From: Gudongella sp.
GTDB lineage: Bacteria > Bacillota > Clostridia > Tissierellales > Tissierellaceae
Reading direction: 5' to 3'
Assembly (NCBI GenBank): GCA_024649995.1
Contig: JANKMX010000011.1
Span: 3,251-51,765, forward strand
DNA: 48,515 nucleotides
In this document: positions 35,852-43,118 of the stretch, piece by piece
Layout: each line of letters starts with the position of its first letter
Numbering within the stretch: position 1 is the first letter of the stretch
Notes under the pieces: model-generated
Told to the model about the DNA's origin: nothing
Seen by the model: only the letters and a program-made list of their open reading frames with translations
Databases searched by the model: none
Made by a program: the position numbers and the translations under genes

Positions 35852-35892
35852 AAAAGAGTTGAAGGCTGGATTTCAAGCCTTCAACTCTTTTA
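35852..35892. terminator. Bidirectional terminator
   Basis: AAAAGAGTTGAAGGCT pairs perfectly with AGCCTTCAACTCTTTT around 8 bases. It overlaps the stop codon of the minus-strand GGDEF gene. Confidence 0.9.
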
Positions 35893-37716
35893 GGATAAGA
35901 CCTTTTCCACAAAAATCTTGACCATCCTTGGGTCAAGCTGTGTTCCGGCAGATTCATTGAGAATCTGGATTGCAGAAGACTTGTCCAAGGGCTCCTTGTA
36001 GGGTCTTTTGCTGGTCAGAGCCTCATAGGTGTCTGAAACGGCAATTATCCGGGATAATAGGGGAATCTCTTCACCCCTTAAGCCTTCCGGATAACCAGAG
36101 CCATCCCAACGTTCGTGGTGATGGAGGACTATCTCAGCCAGATAGGCATACTCATCCGTACTTTTCAGTATCTGATAGCTGGCCTCAGGGTGCTGCTTGA
36201 TAAGCTCCGCTTCAGAGGGATCCAAGGGCTCAGGCTTGTTTAGAAGCTCTGCGGGAAGGATTATCTTTCCAATGTCATGCAGCTCTCCAGCCTTTTTAAC
36301 ATCCTCTGCTATCCTTCCTCCATAGCCCATAGCCATAGCAAGCTGTCTGCTATAATCTGAGACTTTTTTCGTATGATAGATTTCCAAACCGTACTTTTTA
36401 TTGACATTATCCAATATGAGCTCAATGGTTTTTTGTCTAAAGGATTTTCCATCCCTAAGCTTGTTGCGATACATCATCGTATCTGCTTCCTTCATTACTT
36501 CCTCTATATTTTGATCAGGGTGATACTTAATCGAGTATCCAATTGCCACTGAGACAAGTACTGAATCAAGGTCTGTTTCAGCTGCAGTTTTTTCGATCCT
36601 CTTCCTTATTTTTTCGGCGTCGGAACGATCGGTATTTGGTAGAAGAATAACAAATTCATCTCCTCCGATCCTGCCAATGATATCATCCTCACGGCAAACC
36701 TTCCTTATTGCTTCAGACACAGACACCAAAACCTGGTCGCCGGTGTGATGTCCGAATGCATCATTGGTAAGCTTAAGACCATTGACATCCAGCATCATTA
36801 ATGTGAAGGGGTAGTTTCTATTTGTATCCAGTCTCTTTATGGAGTCTTCAATATACCGCCTGTTGTAAAGTCCGGTCAGATGATCGTGGAAGCTTAGGAA
36901 ATTGATTCTCTTTGATTTCTCCTTGTTCTGTGATATATCCCTGGCGAAGCCCACCACAAGAGATTGCTCGCTGTCAAAAAGGGATGAGACTATCTCTATA
37001 TCATAGGTGGTGCCGTCATTTTTCCTATGGACCGTTTCGAATCTGTCCCTTCCTTCTGTAAGGATCCTATGTATTCTCTTCTCGATGGCATTCCTGTTTT
37101 CGATTATCTCCAGATCTTCAATATTCATTTTCAAAAGTTCAGCCCTTGAATAACCACACATTTGGCAGAAGGCGGAATTGAAATCAAGGAAGTTCCCGTC
37201 CTTGTCCACCACCCAAAAGGCATCAAGTGAAGTTTCCAGGATGGCTCTGAGATATCTCCTACTCTCACTTAACTCGAGCTCAATATTGTGACGTTTTGTG
37301 ATGTCCCGAATTATTCCAACGACTCCCATCAAATTATTGCTCTCATCAAAATATGGTGACTTTATGGTTTCAAGCATAACTCTTTTGCCATTAAAGCTTC
37401 TTCCAAGAAGCTCATACCTCAAGGATTGAAAGGTTTGCATGATTTCCTTGTCCTCTTCCATAAACCTATTTGCAAGGCTAGGATCATGGAGGTCATGGCT
37501 TGTAAGCCCTCGAATATCAGTAATCTCTTTTCCATGATATCTAGCATAGGCCTGGTTGCAATTGATGTATTTGCCATCCAAATCCTTGAAGAATATCAGA
37601 TCCTCTGTGGAATTGAGTATTGCATGGAGCATTGAGGACTGGTCGTTCAATATGTCGGGTATTATGTTTGATGGAGTATCCATTTGATTTAGAGTATTAA
37701 TTTCATGTGGATTCAT
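35890..37716 (-). CDS. PAS-PAS-GGDEF-HD-GYP protein: c-di-GMP synthase/hydrolase
   Basis: 608 residues, no membrane helix seen, so cytosolic. Two PAS domains (about 30-150 and 155-275) are followed by GGDEF at about 275-430, with the catalytic motif intact (GRIGGDEFVILLP). An HD-GYP domain (about 430-605) shows ELHDIGKI, HHERWDGSGYPEGLRGEEIPLLSRIIAVSDTYEALTSKRPY. It could both make and degrade c-di-GMP, under PAS sensing. The synthase active motif is intact; no RxxD inhibitory site search was done. GGAGG precedes the ATG. Two c-di-GMP riboswitches lie about 3 kb away, so it may feed that switch. Confidence 0.95.
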   Translation of the reverse strand: MNPHEINTLNQMDTPSNIIPDILNDQSSMLHAILNSTEDLIFFKDLDGKYINCNQAYARYHGKEITDIRGLTSHDLHDPSLANRFMEEDKEIMQTFQSLRYELLGRSFNGKRVMLETIKSPYFDESNNLMGVVGIIRDITKRHNIELELSESRRYLRAILETSLDAFWVVDKDGNFLDFNSAFCQMCGYSRAELLKMNIEDLEIIENRNAIEKRIHRILTEGRDRFETVHRKNDGTTYDIEIVSSLFDSEQSLVVGFARDISQNKEKSKRINFLSFHDHLTGLYNRRYIEDSIKRLDTNRNYPFTLMMLDVNGLKLTNDAFGHHTGDQVLVSVSEAIRKVCREDDIIGRIGGDEFVILLPNTDRSDAEKIRKRIEKTAAETDLDSVLVSVAIGYSIKYHPDQNIEEVMKEADTMMYRNKLRDGKSFRQKTIELILDNVNKKYGLEIYHTKKVSDYSRQLAMAMGYGGRIAEDVKKAGELHDIGKIILPAELLNKPEPLDPSEAELIKQHPEASYQILKSTDEYAYLAEIVLHHHERWDGSGYPEGLRGEEIPLLSRIIAVSDTYEALTSKRPYKEPLDKSSAIQILNESAGTQLDPRMVKIFVEKVLS

Positions 37717-37863
37717 TTGATTTCCTCCCAGAAGTACAATTTAAAGCTGTAATTGGAAAAAATAAATGTGTTATTTCCATTATACTGTTAATTCCTCGGG
37801 ATTTCACTATATATTTTCCAAAATGTCAAAAATATGTCATGTTTTATAAAAAATAAAAGACCA

Positions 37864-37902
37864 ACAAAAAATGACGCCAACCATTTTTGATGGTTGACGT
37901 CA
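37864..37902 (-). terminator. Terminator of the SLH gene at 37932
   Basis: On the minus strand TGACGTCAACCA pairs with TGGTTGGCGTCA (one mismatch), followed by TTTTTTG. Confidence 0.85.
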
Positions 37903-37931
37903 CCTTGAAGCATTATAAGGATTGGAGAACC

Positions 37932-40892
37932 CTATAGGGTTCCAGTGGTTTGTATAGGTGATGAGGGTAGTACCAGATTACCTGATAGGTCCCTAATATA
38001 TGATGGTGAGTCTAGAATCCTTACAGCATATTCCGATTCAATAGCTGTGCTGACTGGTGATATCACAAGTGTGTCAGGATAGCTTGAAAGAAGAGCTGTT
38101 GAATACTCTGCCTCGCTTAGGACCTTATTGTCTGCAAGTCTTATAACCTCAATGTCTCTTTTGTAAAGACTTGCTCCATCGTCCTCCAGGTCCTCGCTGA
38201 ACTCAATTTCAAGCTTTCCATTTCTAATATCCACTCTGGTGCTTACAAGCATTGGAGCAACTTCGTCGTGTACATTGAAGCCTCCGTATTCAACCCCTGT
38301 ATCAATGGAGGTTCTGATATCATTTCCCCTTACGATTGATGCATCTCCATCCTCAATCCATGTCACCGATTCCCCGAGAATTACTGTTACAACATTTGTT
38401 CCATCGGCTATGACCCTTGAGATGTCTATACCATCAAAGTCAAAGTCATCAACATCTGCCTCGACAATTGGCATATTGAACTTGACCTTCACAAGCTCAG
38501 GCTCTGTTAGTACAGCCTGCTTTCCAGGAACTGAGCTGTAGAAATCAACCAACCTTGCCTTACCAGTTGAACCTTCATCAAATTCCAAACTCAGGAGCAG
38601 TGGATTTGTAAGATTTCCAGCCTTGCTTCTCAGTCCTACAACCTCAAGCTTTGTGAGGTTATCTTCCATTCCCACCATTGTCTCTTCTCCGGATATTGTA
38701 TCAGGAAGTGTAAGCGTCAGGGTCTTTCCCGTATCGTCAAGATAAATATTGGTTCCTGATGATAGCGGAAGCTCAGTATCATCAAAGGTCATTACGTAAT
38801 TTGACGTGTAGCTTACACTTTGCCTGTCCATTTCCTTGTCAAATTCCATAACGATGATATTTCCATACCCAGTGTAGTTGAGAAGTCTCGGTCTCTCAAG
38901 ATCCTTCATTTGGAGGGTGGTTCTGTAGTCCTTGATTGTGGTTCCTGAAAGGTCCTTAACACCAGAGATATTAAGTCTGATTTCCCCTGCGGGCAGGGTT
39001 GTGTAAAGCTCAAGAGAAAACTCTCTTCCTTCCCCTGTAACCTGTCTTATAAATATATTTTTGCCGCTTGAGTCCCTGAGTGTGTAGTAGGAGGTGTCAT
39101 CAGCATCAACACTCTTGTTGAAGGTTACCCTGATGGTCTTACCATCCTCAGAAATTACTGAACTCAATACCTCGGGATCTCTGGTCTCATCCTTTGGAGT
39201 AAGTCTGAATTCCTTGATTTCCATCCTGTTACCCCAGTAGTCGGCAAAGGTGTTTACATACAATGAGATCTCCTTGGTTGGCAGTGGTTGCTTTTCAAAC
39301 AGTCCAATCACCCGATTGCCATCGATTATTATTTCATCGGCATAATTTATGCTGGTTCCTTCCCTCTGGAAGATATTGCTTCCCATTATAGTACCTGTCG
39401 GGTCGATGCTTTCAGAGAAAACAAGTGTAACCCTTTCGGTTGTAACATCTATACTGTCAACCTCAGGTGGAACCGTGTCCCTATCTACCCTAAACTGTCT
39501 GTAGTCAACACTCATCCTCCTTCCGGAATAGTCCTCAAGGCCCGATGTCTCAATGGAGTAGGTTCCTGAAGTGAGTACGGTGCTTGAGGAGCTGTAGCTC
39601 AAGGTTATATGGTTATCCTTAAGTATCGGATTGCCAAGGGTTGTTGAAGTGTTGAAGCTGAAATTGTTCATTGTAGGGATGGTCCTCAGAGGCTCTGAGA
39701 AGTTGATCCTTATTCCCTTGTAGCCAAGAATTTCAATTCCGGTTACCTTGGGAGGAGCATCGTCATTTGCTCCAAAGGCCTCATTTAAATCCAAAGCCTC
39801 TCCTGATTCTGAAAGGATATTGGAAGCCTTTATGGTATATTGGTTGCCGTTTGTCATTGTGCCGTTAAGTACAAGGATGATTGTCTTGTTGTTATCCTCG
39901 AACCTAACATTGTTTATTGTTCCTGCGCTTGTCGAATAGTTGTAGGTTGATCCTGCAAGTGTTGTATCAACAGCCTTGTTGAACTCCAGATTAATCTCCT
40001 TGAGATTGTCCGCATAGACATCGTTAAGTTCAAATTTTACGCTTGAGATCCTGAATGATTTATATGATGTAGCCTTGGTATCCGTATAATATCTGTATTC
40101 GTATTCCCCCAGGTCCAAGCCGTCAACATCAAAGCTGAAGTCTCCGTAAAGATCCAGTGGGATGTCGAAGTTCTGGGAGCTACCCTGTGTGGTGGACTTA
40201 GGTCTAATGTTGAGACTGAGCTCGTTTACCTCGGCATCATTTACCCTTCCACTAAAGGTCACCTTATCGCTTCTTACTATATATGACTCTGTCATGTCGA
40301 TTGGATTAAGTCCAAGCATAGCAGCAAGGGGAGTGGAACTCCCCTTAATGTTTAGACTCAATGCATTTACAACCATTGCGGCTACCTGACCTCTATTGAG
40401 GGTGGCATCCTTTGAAAAGCTCAGTCCCTTCATTATACCTATGCTCTGTGCAAATGCAGGAACTCCATGCCAGTCCTTTGCCTCCTCGTTGTAGCCCAGG
40501 GCTCTCAATAGAACCGTTTGGAACTGCTGGACGGTTACGCCCTGCTCAATCCCAAACTTACCGTTGTTGTCACCCTGGATAAGTCCTTCATCCCTGGCCC
40601 AAAGGATATAGGGGATGTAGAAGCTGTGTGTAGGCTTAAGGTCCGGGAAGGTGTTGTTGGCAACATAGGTCTTTGCGTCGTCCTCTTCTCCGTAAAGCCT
40701 TGAGATAAGTACCACCATCTGCTCCCTGGTAAGACCCTGCTCAAGCATCAGGTTACCCTGTAGGTCCCCTTGAAGAACTCCAAGATCCTTAAGAAAGTCT
40801 CCTTCCTTCTGGTAGGGACTTGCTGCTGTTGCCGGTATTGCCATGCCCAGTAGCAGTGTTAGTGCAAGGGCCAAAGACAAAATTCTTTTCAT
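37932..40892 (-). CDS. Large SLH-domain surface protein with repeated Ig-like domains
   Basis: 986 residues with a signal peptide (MKRILSLALALTLLLGMAIPATAAS). Three SLH modules span about residues 25-185: FLKDLGVLQGDLQGNLMLEQGLTREQMVVLISRL, FPDLKPTHSFYIPYILWARDEGLIQGDNNGKFGIEQGVTVQQFQTVLLRAL, and FAQSIGIMKGLSFSKDATLNRGQVAAMVVNAL. The rest is a chain of about seven Ig-like beta domains. Each carries a motif such as IRVTFNKSVD, INLEFNKAVD, LVFSESIDPT or LEIEFSEDLED, the SbsA Ig-like pattern. It should bind cell-wall polymer at its N-terminus and project the rest. AGGAGGAGG precedes the ATG. The domain V cassette D is divergent to it. Confidence 0.92.
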   Translation of the reverse strand: MKRILSLALALTLLLGMAIPATAASPYQKEGDFLKDLGVLQGDLQGNLMLEQGLTREQMVVLISRLYGEEDDAKTYVANNTFPDLKPTHSFYIPYILWARDEGLIQGDNNGKFGIEQGVTVQQFQTVLLRALGYNEEAKDWHGVPAFAQSIGIMKGLSFSKDATLNRGQVAAMVVNALSLNIKGSSTPLAAMLGLNPIDMTESYIVRSDKVTFSGRVNDAEVNELSLNIRPKSTTQGSSQNFDIPLDLYGDFSFDVDGLDLGEYEYRYYTDTKATSYKSFRISSVKFELNDVYADNLKEINLEFNKAVDTTLAGSTYNYSTSAGTINNVRFEDNNKTIILVLNGTMTNGNQYTIKASNILSESGEALDLNEAFGANDDAPPKVTGIEILGYKGIRINFSEPLRTIPTMNNFSFNTSTTLGNPILKDNHITLSYSSSSTVLTSGTYSIETSGLEDYSGRRMSVDYRQFRVDRDTVPPEVDSIDVTTERVTLVFSESIDPTGTIMGSNIFQREGTSINYADEIIIDGNRVIGLFEKQPLPTKEISLYVNTFADYWGNRMEIKEFRLTPKDETRDPEVLSSVISEDGKTIRVTFNKSVDADDTSYYTLRDSSGKNIFIRQVTGEGREFSLELYTTLPAGEIRLNISGVKDLSGTTIKDYRTTLQMKDLERPRLLNYTGYGNIIVMEFDKEMDRQSVSYTSNYVMTFDDTELPLSSGTNIYLDDTGKTLTLTLPDTISGEETMVGMEDNLTKLEVVGLRSKAGNLTNPLLLSLEFDEGSTGKARLVDFYSSVPGKQAVLTEPELVKVKFNMPIVEADVDDFDFDGIDISRVIADGTNVVTVILGESVTWIEDGDASIVRGNDIRTSIDTGVEYGGFNVHDEVAPMLVSTRVDIRNGKLEIEFSEDLEDDGASLYKRDIEVIRLADNKVLSEAEYSTALLSSYPDTLVISPVSTAIESEYAVRILDSPSYIRDLSGNLVLPSSPIQTTGTL

Positions 40893-41130
40893 GGAATCAA
40901 TCCTCCTCCTTCTATATTCCTTATGAGCCTATTATACTATATATAATGATTTAAAGATGTTACAATTGGGTTAAATAGGAGATATATGGAGTGATCCAAC
41001 GTAGGCATGAAGACCCTTTATTAAAAGAGTTAATCTAGGTTAACTACATAAAATAGCTTTGGATTATAGATATGTAAATAACTTAAGGAATATTGCAAGG
41101 TAAATAAAATAAAAAAATGGTGACAAAGTC

Positions 41131-41160
41131 TTGACACTAGTACTCGTAACATGTTAAGCT
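41131..41160 (+). promoter_or_regulatory. Putative promoter of cassette D
   Basis: Perfect TTGACA (41131-41136) with a poor -10 (TAAGCT, 41155-41160, 18-nt spacer). The 238 bp between the 37932 gene start and here hold nothing else clear. Confidence 0.5.
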
Positions 41161-41175
41161 ATTGGTAATTGGATG

Positions 41176-41304
41176 GAAACAGTGTATGGGGGTACATTGT
41201 TTCAATGAAAATCCAAACATCTTATTATCGATGGAACGCCGTATGCGGTGAAAGTCGCACGTACGGTGTGGACCTACACGAAATCCGAGAGGATAGTGAG
41301 GGAT
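41176..41304 (+). ncRNA. Cassette D: split-intron 3' half (docking hairpin, domain IV strand, domains V and VI)
   Basis: An 11-bp hairpin (GAAACAGTGTA/TACATTGTTTC, 41176-41203) of a different stem sequence from A-C but with the same loop UGGGGG (41187-41192). Domain IV strand CATCTTATTATCGA (41218-41231) swaps TC for CT relative to A/B and still pairs fully with 7633-7646, moving a G-U pair by one place. Domain V is 41236-41269. In domain VI CCU-A-CAC pairs with GUG-AGG; compared with C (GAC/GUC) this is a compensatory change. It ends AGGGAU at 41304. Located 34 kb from the S-layer gene, with minus-strand genes in between. Confidence 0.85.
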
Positions 41305-41793
41305 GATCCAATAATCTTAGAAGATAGTGTTGAAGGAGAAAATGGTACTACTAGCAGTACACCTGAAGTAAGCAGTGATCTCAATTATGGAAGAAGTGCG
41401 GATGAGTTATCAGCATTTGATTACAAAATTGAGTATCTTGACGGTACTATAACTATTGCTGTTAAACCATATGATCCTGTAAATACTGAAGCAGAATTTT
41501 TGTATGCTGTAGTTAATTTATTTGATGATGGTAGCATGATGGAAACTTTCCATTATGGAGAAGCAACTGGTAATACTCATGATTATTCAATGACAGATTT
41601 AGGAGATGGATGGTATGGAGCCGAGCTTAACTCAGCTGATTATCCTGAAAATTTAGGTGTTATCTTTAACATAGGTAGCAGATCCGCTGATGATGGAGTT
41701 AATTTAGAGAATAGAGCATATGATTCTAGCGAAACTTGGGGATGGACCTATAATGCATCCATCAAATTTACCAATCCAAACCCAGTAGAGTAA
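41305..41793 (+). CDS. Cassette D 3' exon: alternative S-layer C-terminal domain, 162 residues
   Basis: Starts at GAT after the predicted acceptor and keeps the S-layer phase: ...TADIN then DPIILEDSVEGENG. No start codon or ribosome site at its beginning. A frame read through domain V from 41248 gives the same KVAR-VWT-TKS peptide as cassette C, a by-product of the ribozyme. A Ser/Thr/Glu-rich linker is followed by a ~120-residue beta-rich domain with aromatic clusters (LGDGWYGAELNSADYPENLGVIFN, SSETWGWTYNASIKF). This looks like a CBM-like starch/carbohydrate-binding beta sandwich, but I cannot assign a family. Spliced length 1089. Confidence 0.72.
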   Translation, partial: DPIILEDSVEGENGTTSSTPEVSSDLNYGRSADELSAFDYKIEYLDGTITIAVKPYDPVNTEAEFLYAVVNLFDDGSMMETFHYGEATGNTHDYSMTDLGDGWYGAELNSADYPENLGVIFNIGSRSADDGVNLENRAYDSSETWGWTYNASIKFTNPNPVE

Positions 41794-41844
41794 ATTTTCT
41801 AATTTTAGAACCGAGATTACTTCAAGTATTCTCTGAGAATGTTA

Positions 41845-41880
41845 AAGTCCCAGACAACTAGTCTGGGGCTTGTTCTATAT
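41845..41880 (+). terminator. Terminator of cassette D
   Basis: AAG(T)CCCAGAC pairs with GTCTGGGGCTT around AACTA, then GTTCTATATT. The T-tract is weak. It differs from the terminator of A-C but shares the outer AAG/CTT pairs. Confidence 0.65.
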
Positions 41881-41923
41881 TGTGTTAAATACCAGTTCTA
41901 TTTACAAGGGGATATAAGATAAG

Positions 41924-42154
41924 GTGACAGGTTCATCATTCAATGAATTATTGGATGTAAAAACATCTAATAAAGCGGTAATTAATAGAACACCAGTAGT
42001 AGTAAATACTAACTCAGAGTATACTGTACAAGGTTATAAACAAGCTCAACCCAGAACCCGTCGTCAAGCGGGGTTTAATAAATGGTCTGATGAATGGACT
42101 ATTATCGATAGGCTAAATTTGGAGAAATCTGAGTTAGCCTATTTTATTTGGTAA
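41924..42154 (+). pseudogene. Unclear 76-residue frame, possible remnant
   Basis: A GTG-started frame with no good ribosome site and no recognised family. It contains CTATTATCGAT (42099-42109), which matches the domain IV strand of the cassettes over 11 nt but is not followed by domain V. It could be a degraded cassette, a tail of a lost gene or chance. The rest of 41881-42196 holds only the terminator at 42110. Confidence 0.25.
42110..42149 (+). terminator. Terminator-like hairpin
   Basis: AGGCTAA pairs with TTAGCCT around a 17-nt loop, then ATTTTATTTGG. Confidence 0.5.
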
Positions 42155-42196
42155 TCTTCTCCAATTGTGGGTATAAGCGAATAAGGAGGGATGCTT

Positions 42197-42991
42197 ATGG
42201 AAAACATACTAAACTCAATGGTAATACCATTTGTAAAAAACGTAGCATTGGCAATTGTAGTACTTTTGGTTGGACTCGCCGTGATCAGAAGGATAGGGGC
42301 TTTTGTAGGGAAACAGGTTGAAAGGTCAAAGATGGATGACACACTTAAGCCATTTATGATGTCACTTGTTGAAGGAATACTCAAGGTGCTACTTGTAATA
42401 AGTGTAATAGGAATACTTGGAGTTGACATTGCATCATTTGTAGCGATACTTGCTGCTGCAGGCTTTGCTGTAGGTCTTGCCTTCCAGGGTTCACTGTCGA
42501 ACTTTGCTGGCGGAGTCCTTCTTCTTATAGTCAGACCTATAAAGGTTGGTGACTATATCGAGGCAAATGGATTCAGTGGCACGGTTGAAGCCATCCATAT
42601 CCTTAACACCACATTGAAGACCCCTGACAACAAGGTAATCTATATTCCAAACGGACAGCTTTCAAACACCAGCATCACAAACTACTCGGTCAAGGAAATA
42701 AGAAGGGTAGACTGGACCTTTGGAGTTGGATACGAGCAGGATGGAGAAAAGGTCAAGAGTGTACTTACTGATATCGTAAATGCACATCCACTTGTACTGA
42801 AGGATCCGGAAGCCTTTATCAGGATGAGCAACCACGGAGCCAGTGCGGTTGACTTTACCGTAAGGGCCTGGGTAAATGCAGCTGATTACTGGACAGTGTA
42901 CTTTGATATCATTGAGACGGTCAAGGCTAGATTTGACCAGGAGGAGATATCAATACCATATCCACAGATGGATATCCATATGGACAAGTAA
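42197..42991 (+). CDS. Mechanosensitive channel, MscS family (YggB type)
   Basis: ATG 42197 is 6 nt after AAGGAGGG; the ATG at 42191 is too close. 264 residues with three membrane helices. The pore helix region is AAGFAVGLAFQGSLSNFAGGVLLLIVRPI, and the beta domain follows (VGDYIEANGFSGTVEAIHILNTTLKTPDNKVIYIPNGQLSNTSITNYS). It opens under membrane tension to release solutes on osmotic down-shock. Length matches MscS. It has its own terminator, so it is monocistronic. Confidence 0.95.
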   Translation: MENILNSMVIPFVKNVALAIVVLLVGLAVIRRIGAFVGKQVERSKMDDTLKPFMMSLVEGILKVLLVISVIGILGVDIASFVAILAAAGFAVGLAFQGSLSNFAGGVLLLIVRPIKVGDYIEANGFSGTVEAIHILNTTLKTPDNKVIYIPNGQLSNTSITNYSVKEIRRVDWTFGVGYEQDGEKVKSVLTDIVNAHPLVLKDPEAFIRMSNHGASAVDFTVRAWVNAADYWTVYFDIIETVKARFDQEEISIPYPQMDIHMDK

Positions 42992-42997
42992 CATGTA

Positions 42998-43022
42998 GGG
43001 CAGGGAAACCTGCCCTTTTGTT
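42998..43022 (+). terminator. Terminator of the MscS gene
   Basis: GGGCAGG, loop GAAA, CCTGCCC, TTTTGTT. Confidence 0.9.
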
Positions 43023-43085
43023 AACCCTTTTTTAACCCCTTTGTCACTCTTCTGTCACCATTAAAATGGATCAGCTTGCTATAAT
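43021..43085 (+). promoter_or_regulatory. Promoter with four 11-bp-phased half sites
   Basis: TTAACCC at 43021 and 43032, then GTCACT at 43043 and GTCACC at 43054: four half sites exactly 11 bp apart. The last borders the expected -35 region, which itself is weak (ACCATT). The -10 is TATAAT (43080-43085) with an extended TGC. Such arrays are typical of PhoB/OmpR-class activators that replace a poor -35. Confidence 0.6.
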
Positions 43086-43118
43086 GAACTTGTCAGAATA
43101 ATTGAGGAGGGAAAACAA

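Noticed and set aside
41101-41160. Insertion-sequence ends or attachment sites around the cassettes
   Set aside because: I looked for terminal inverted repeats or target duplications near cassettes A-D and saw none that were convincing.
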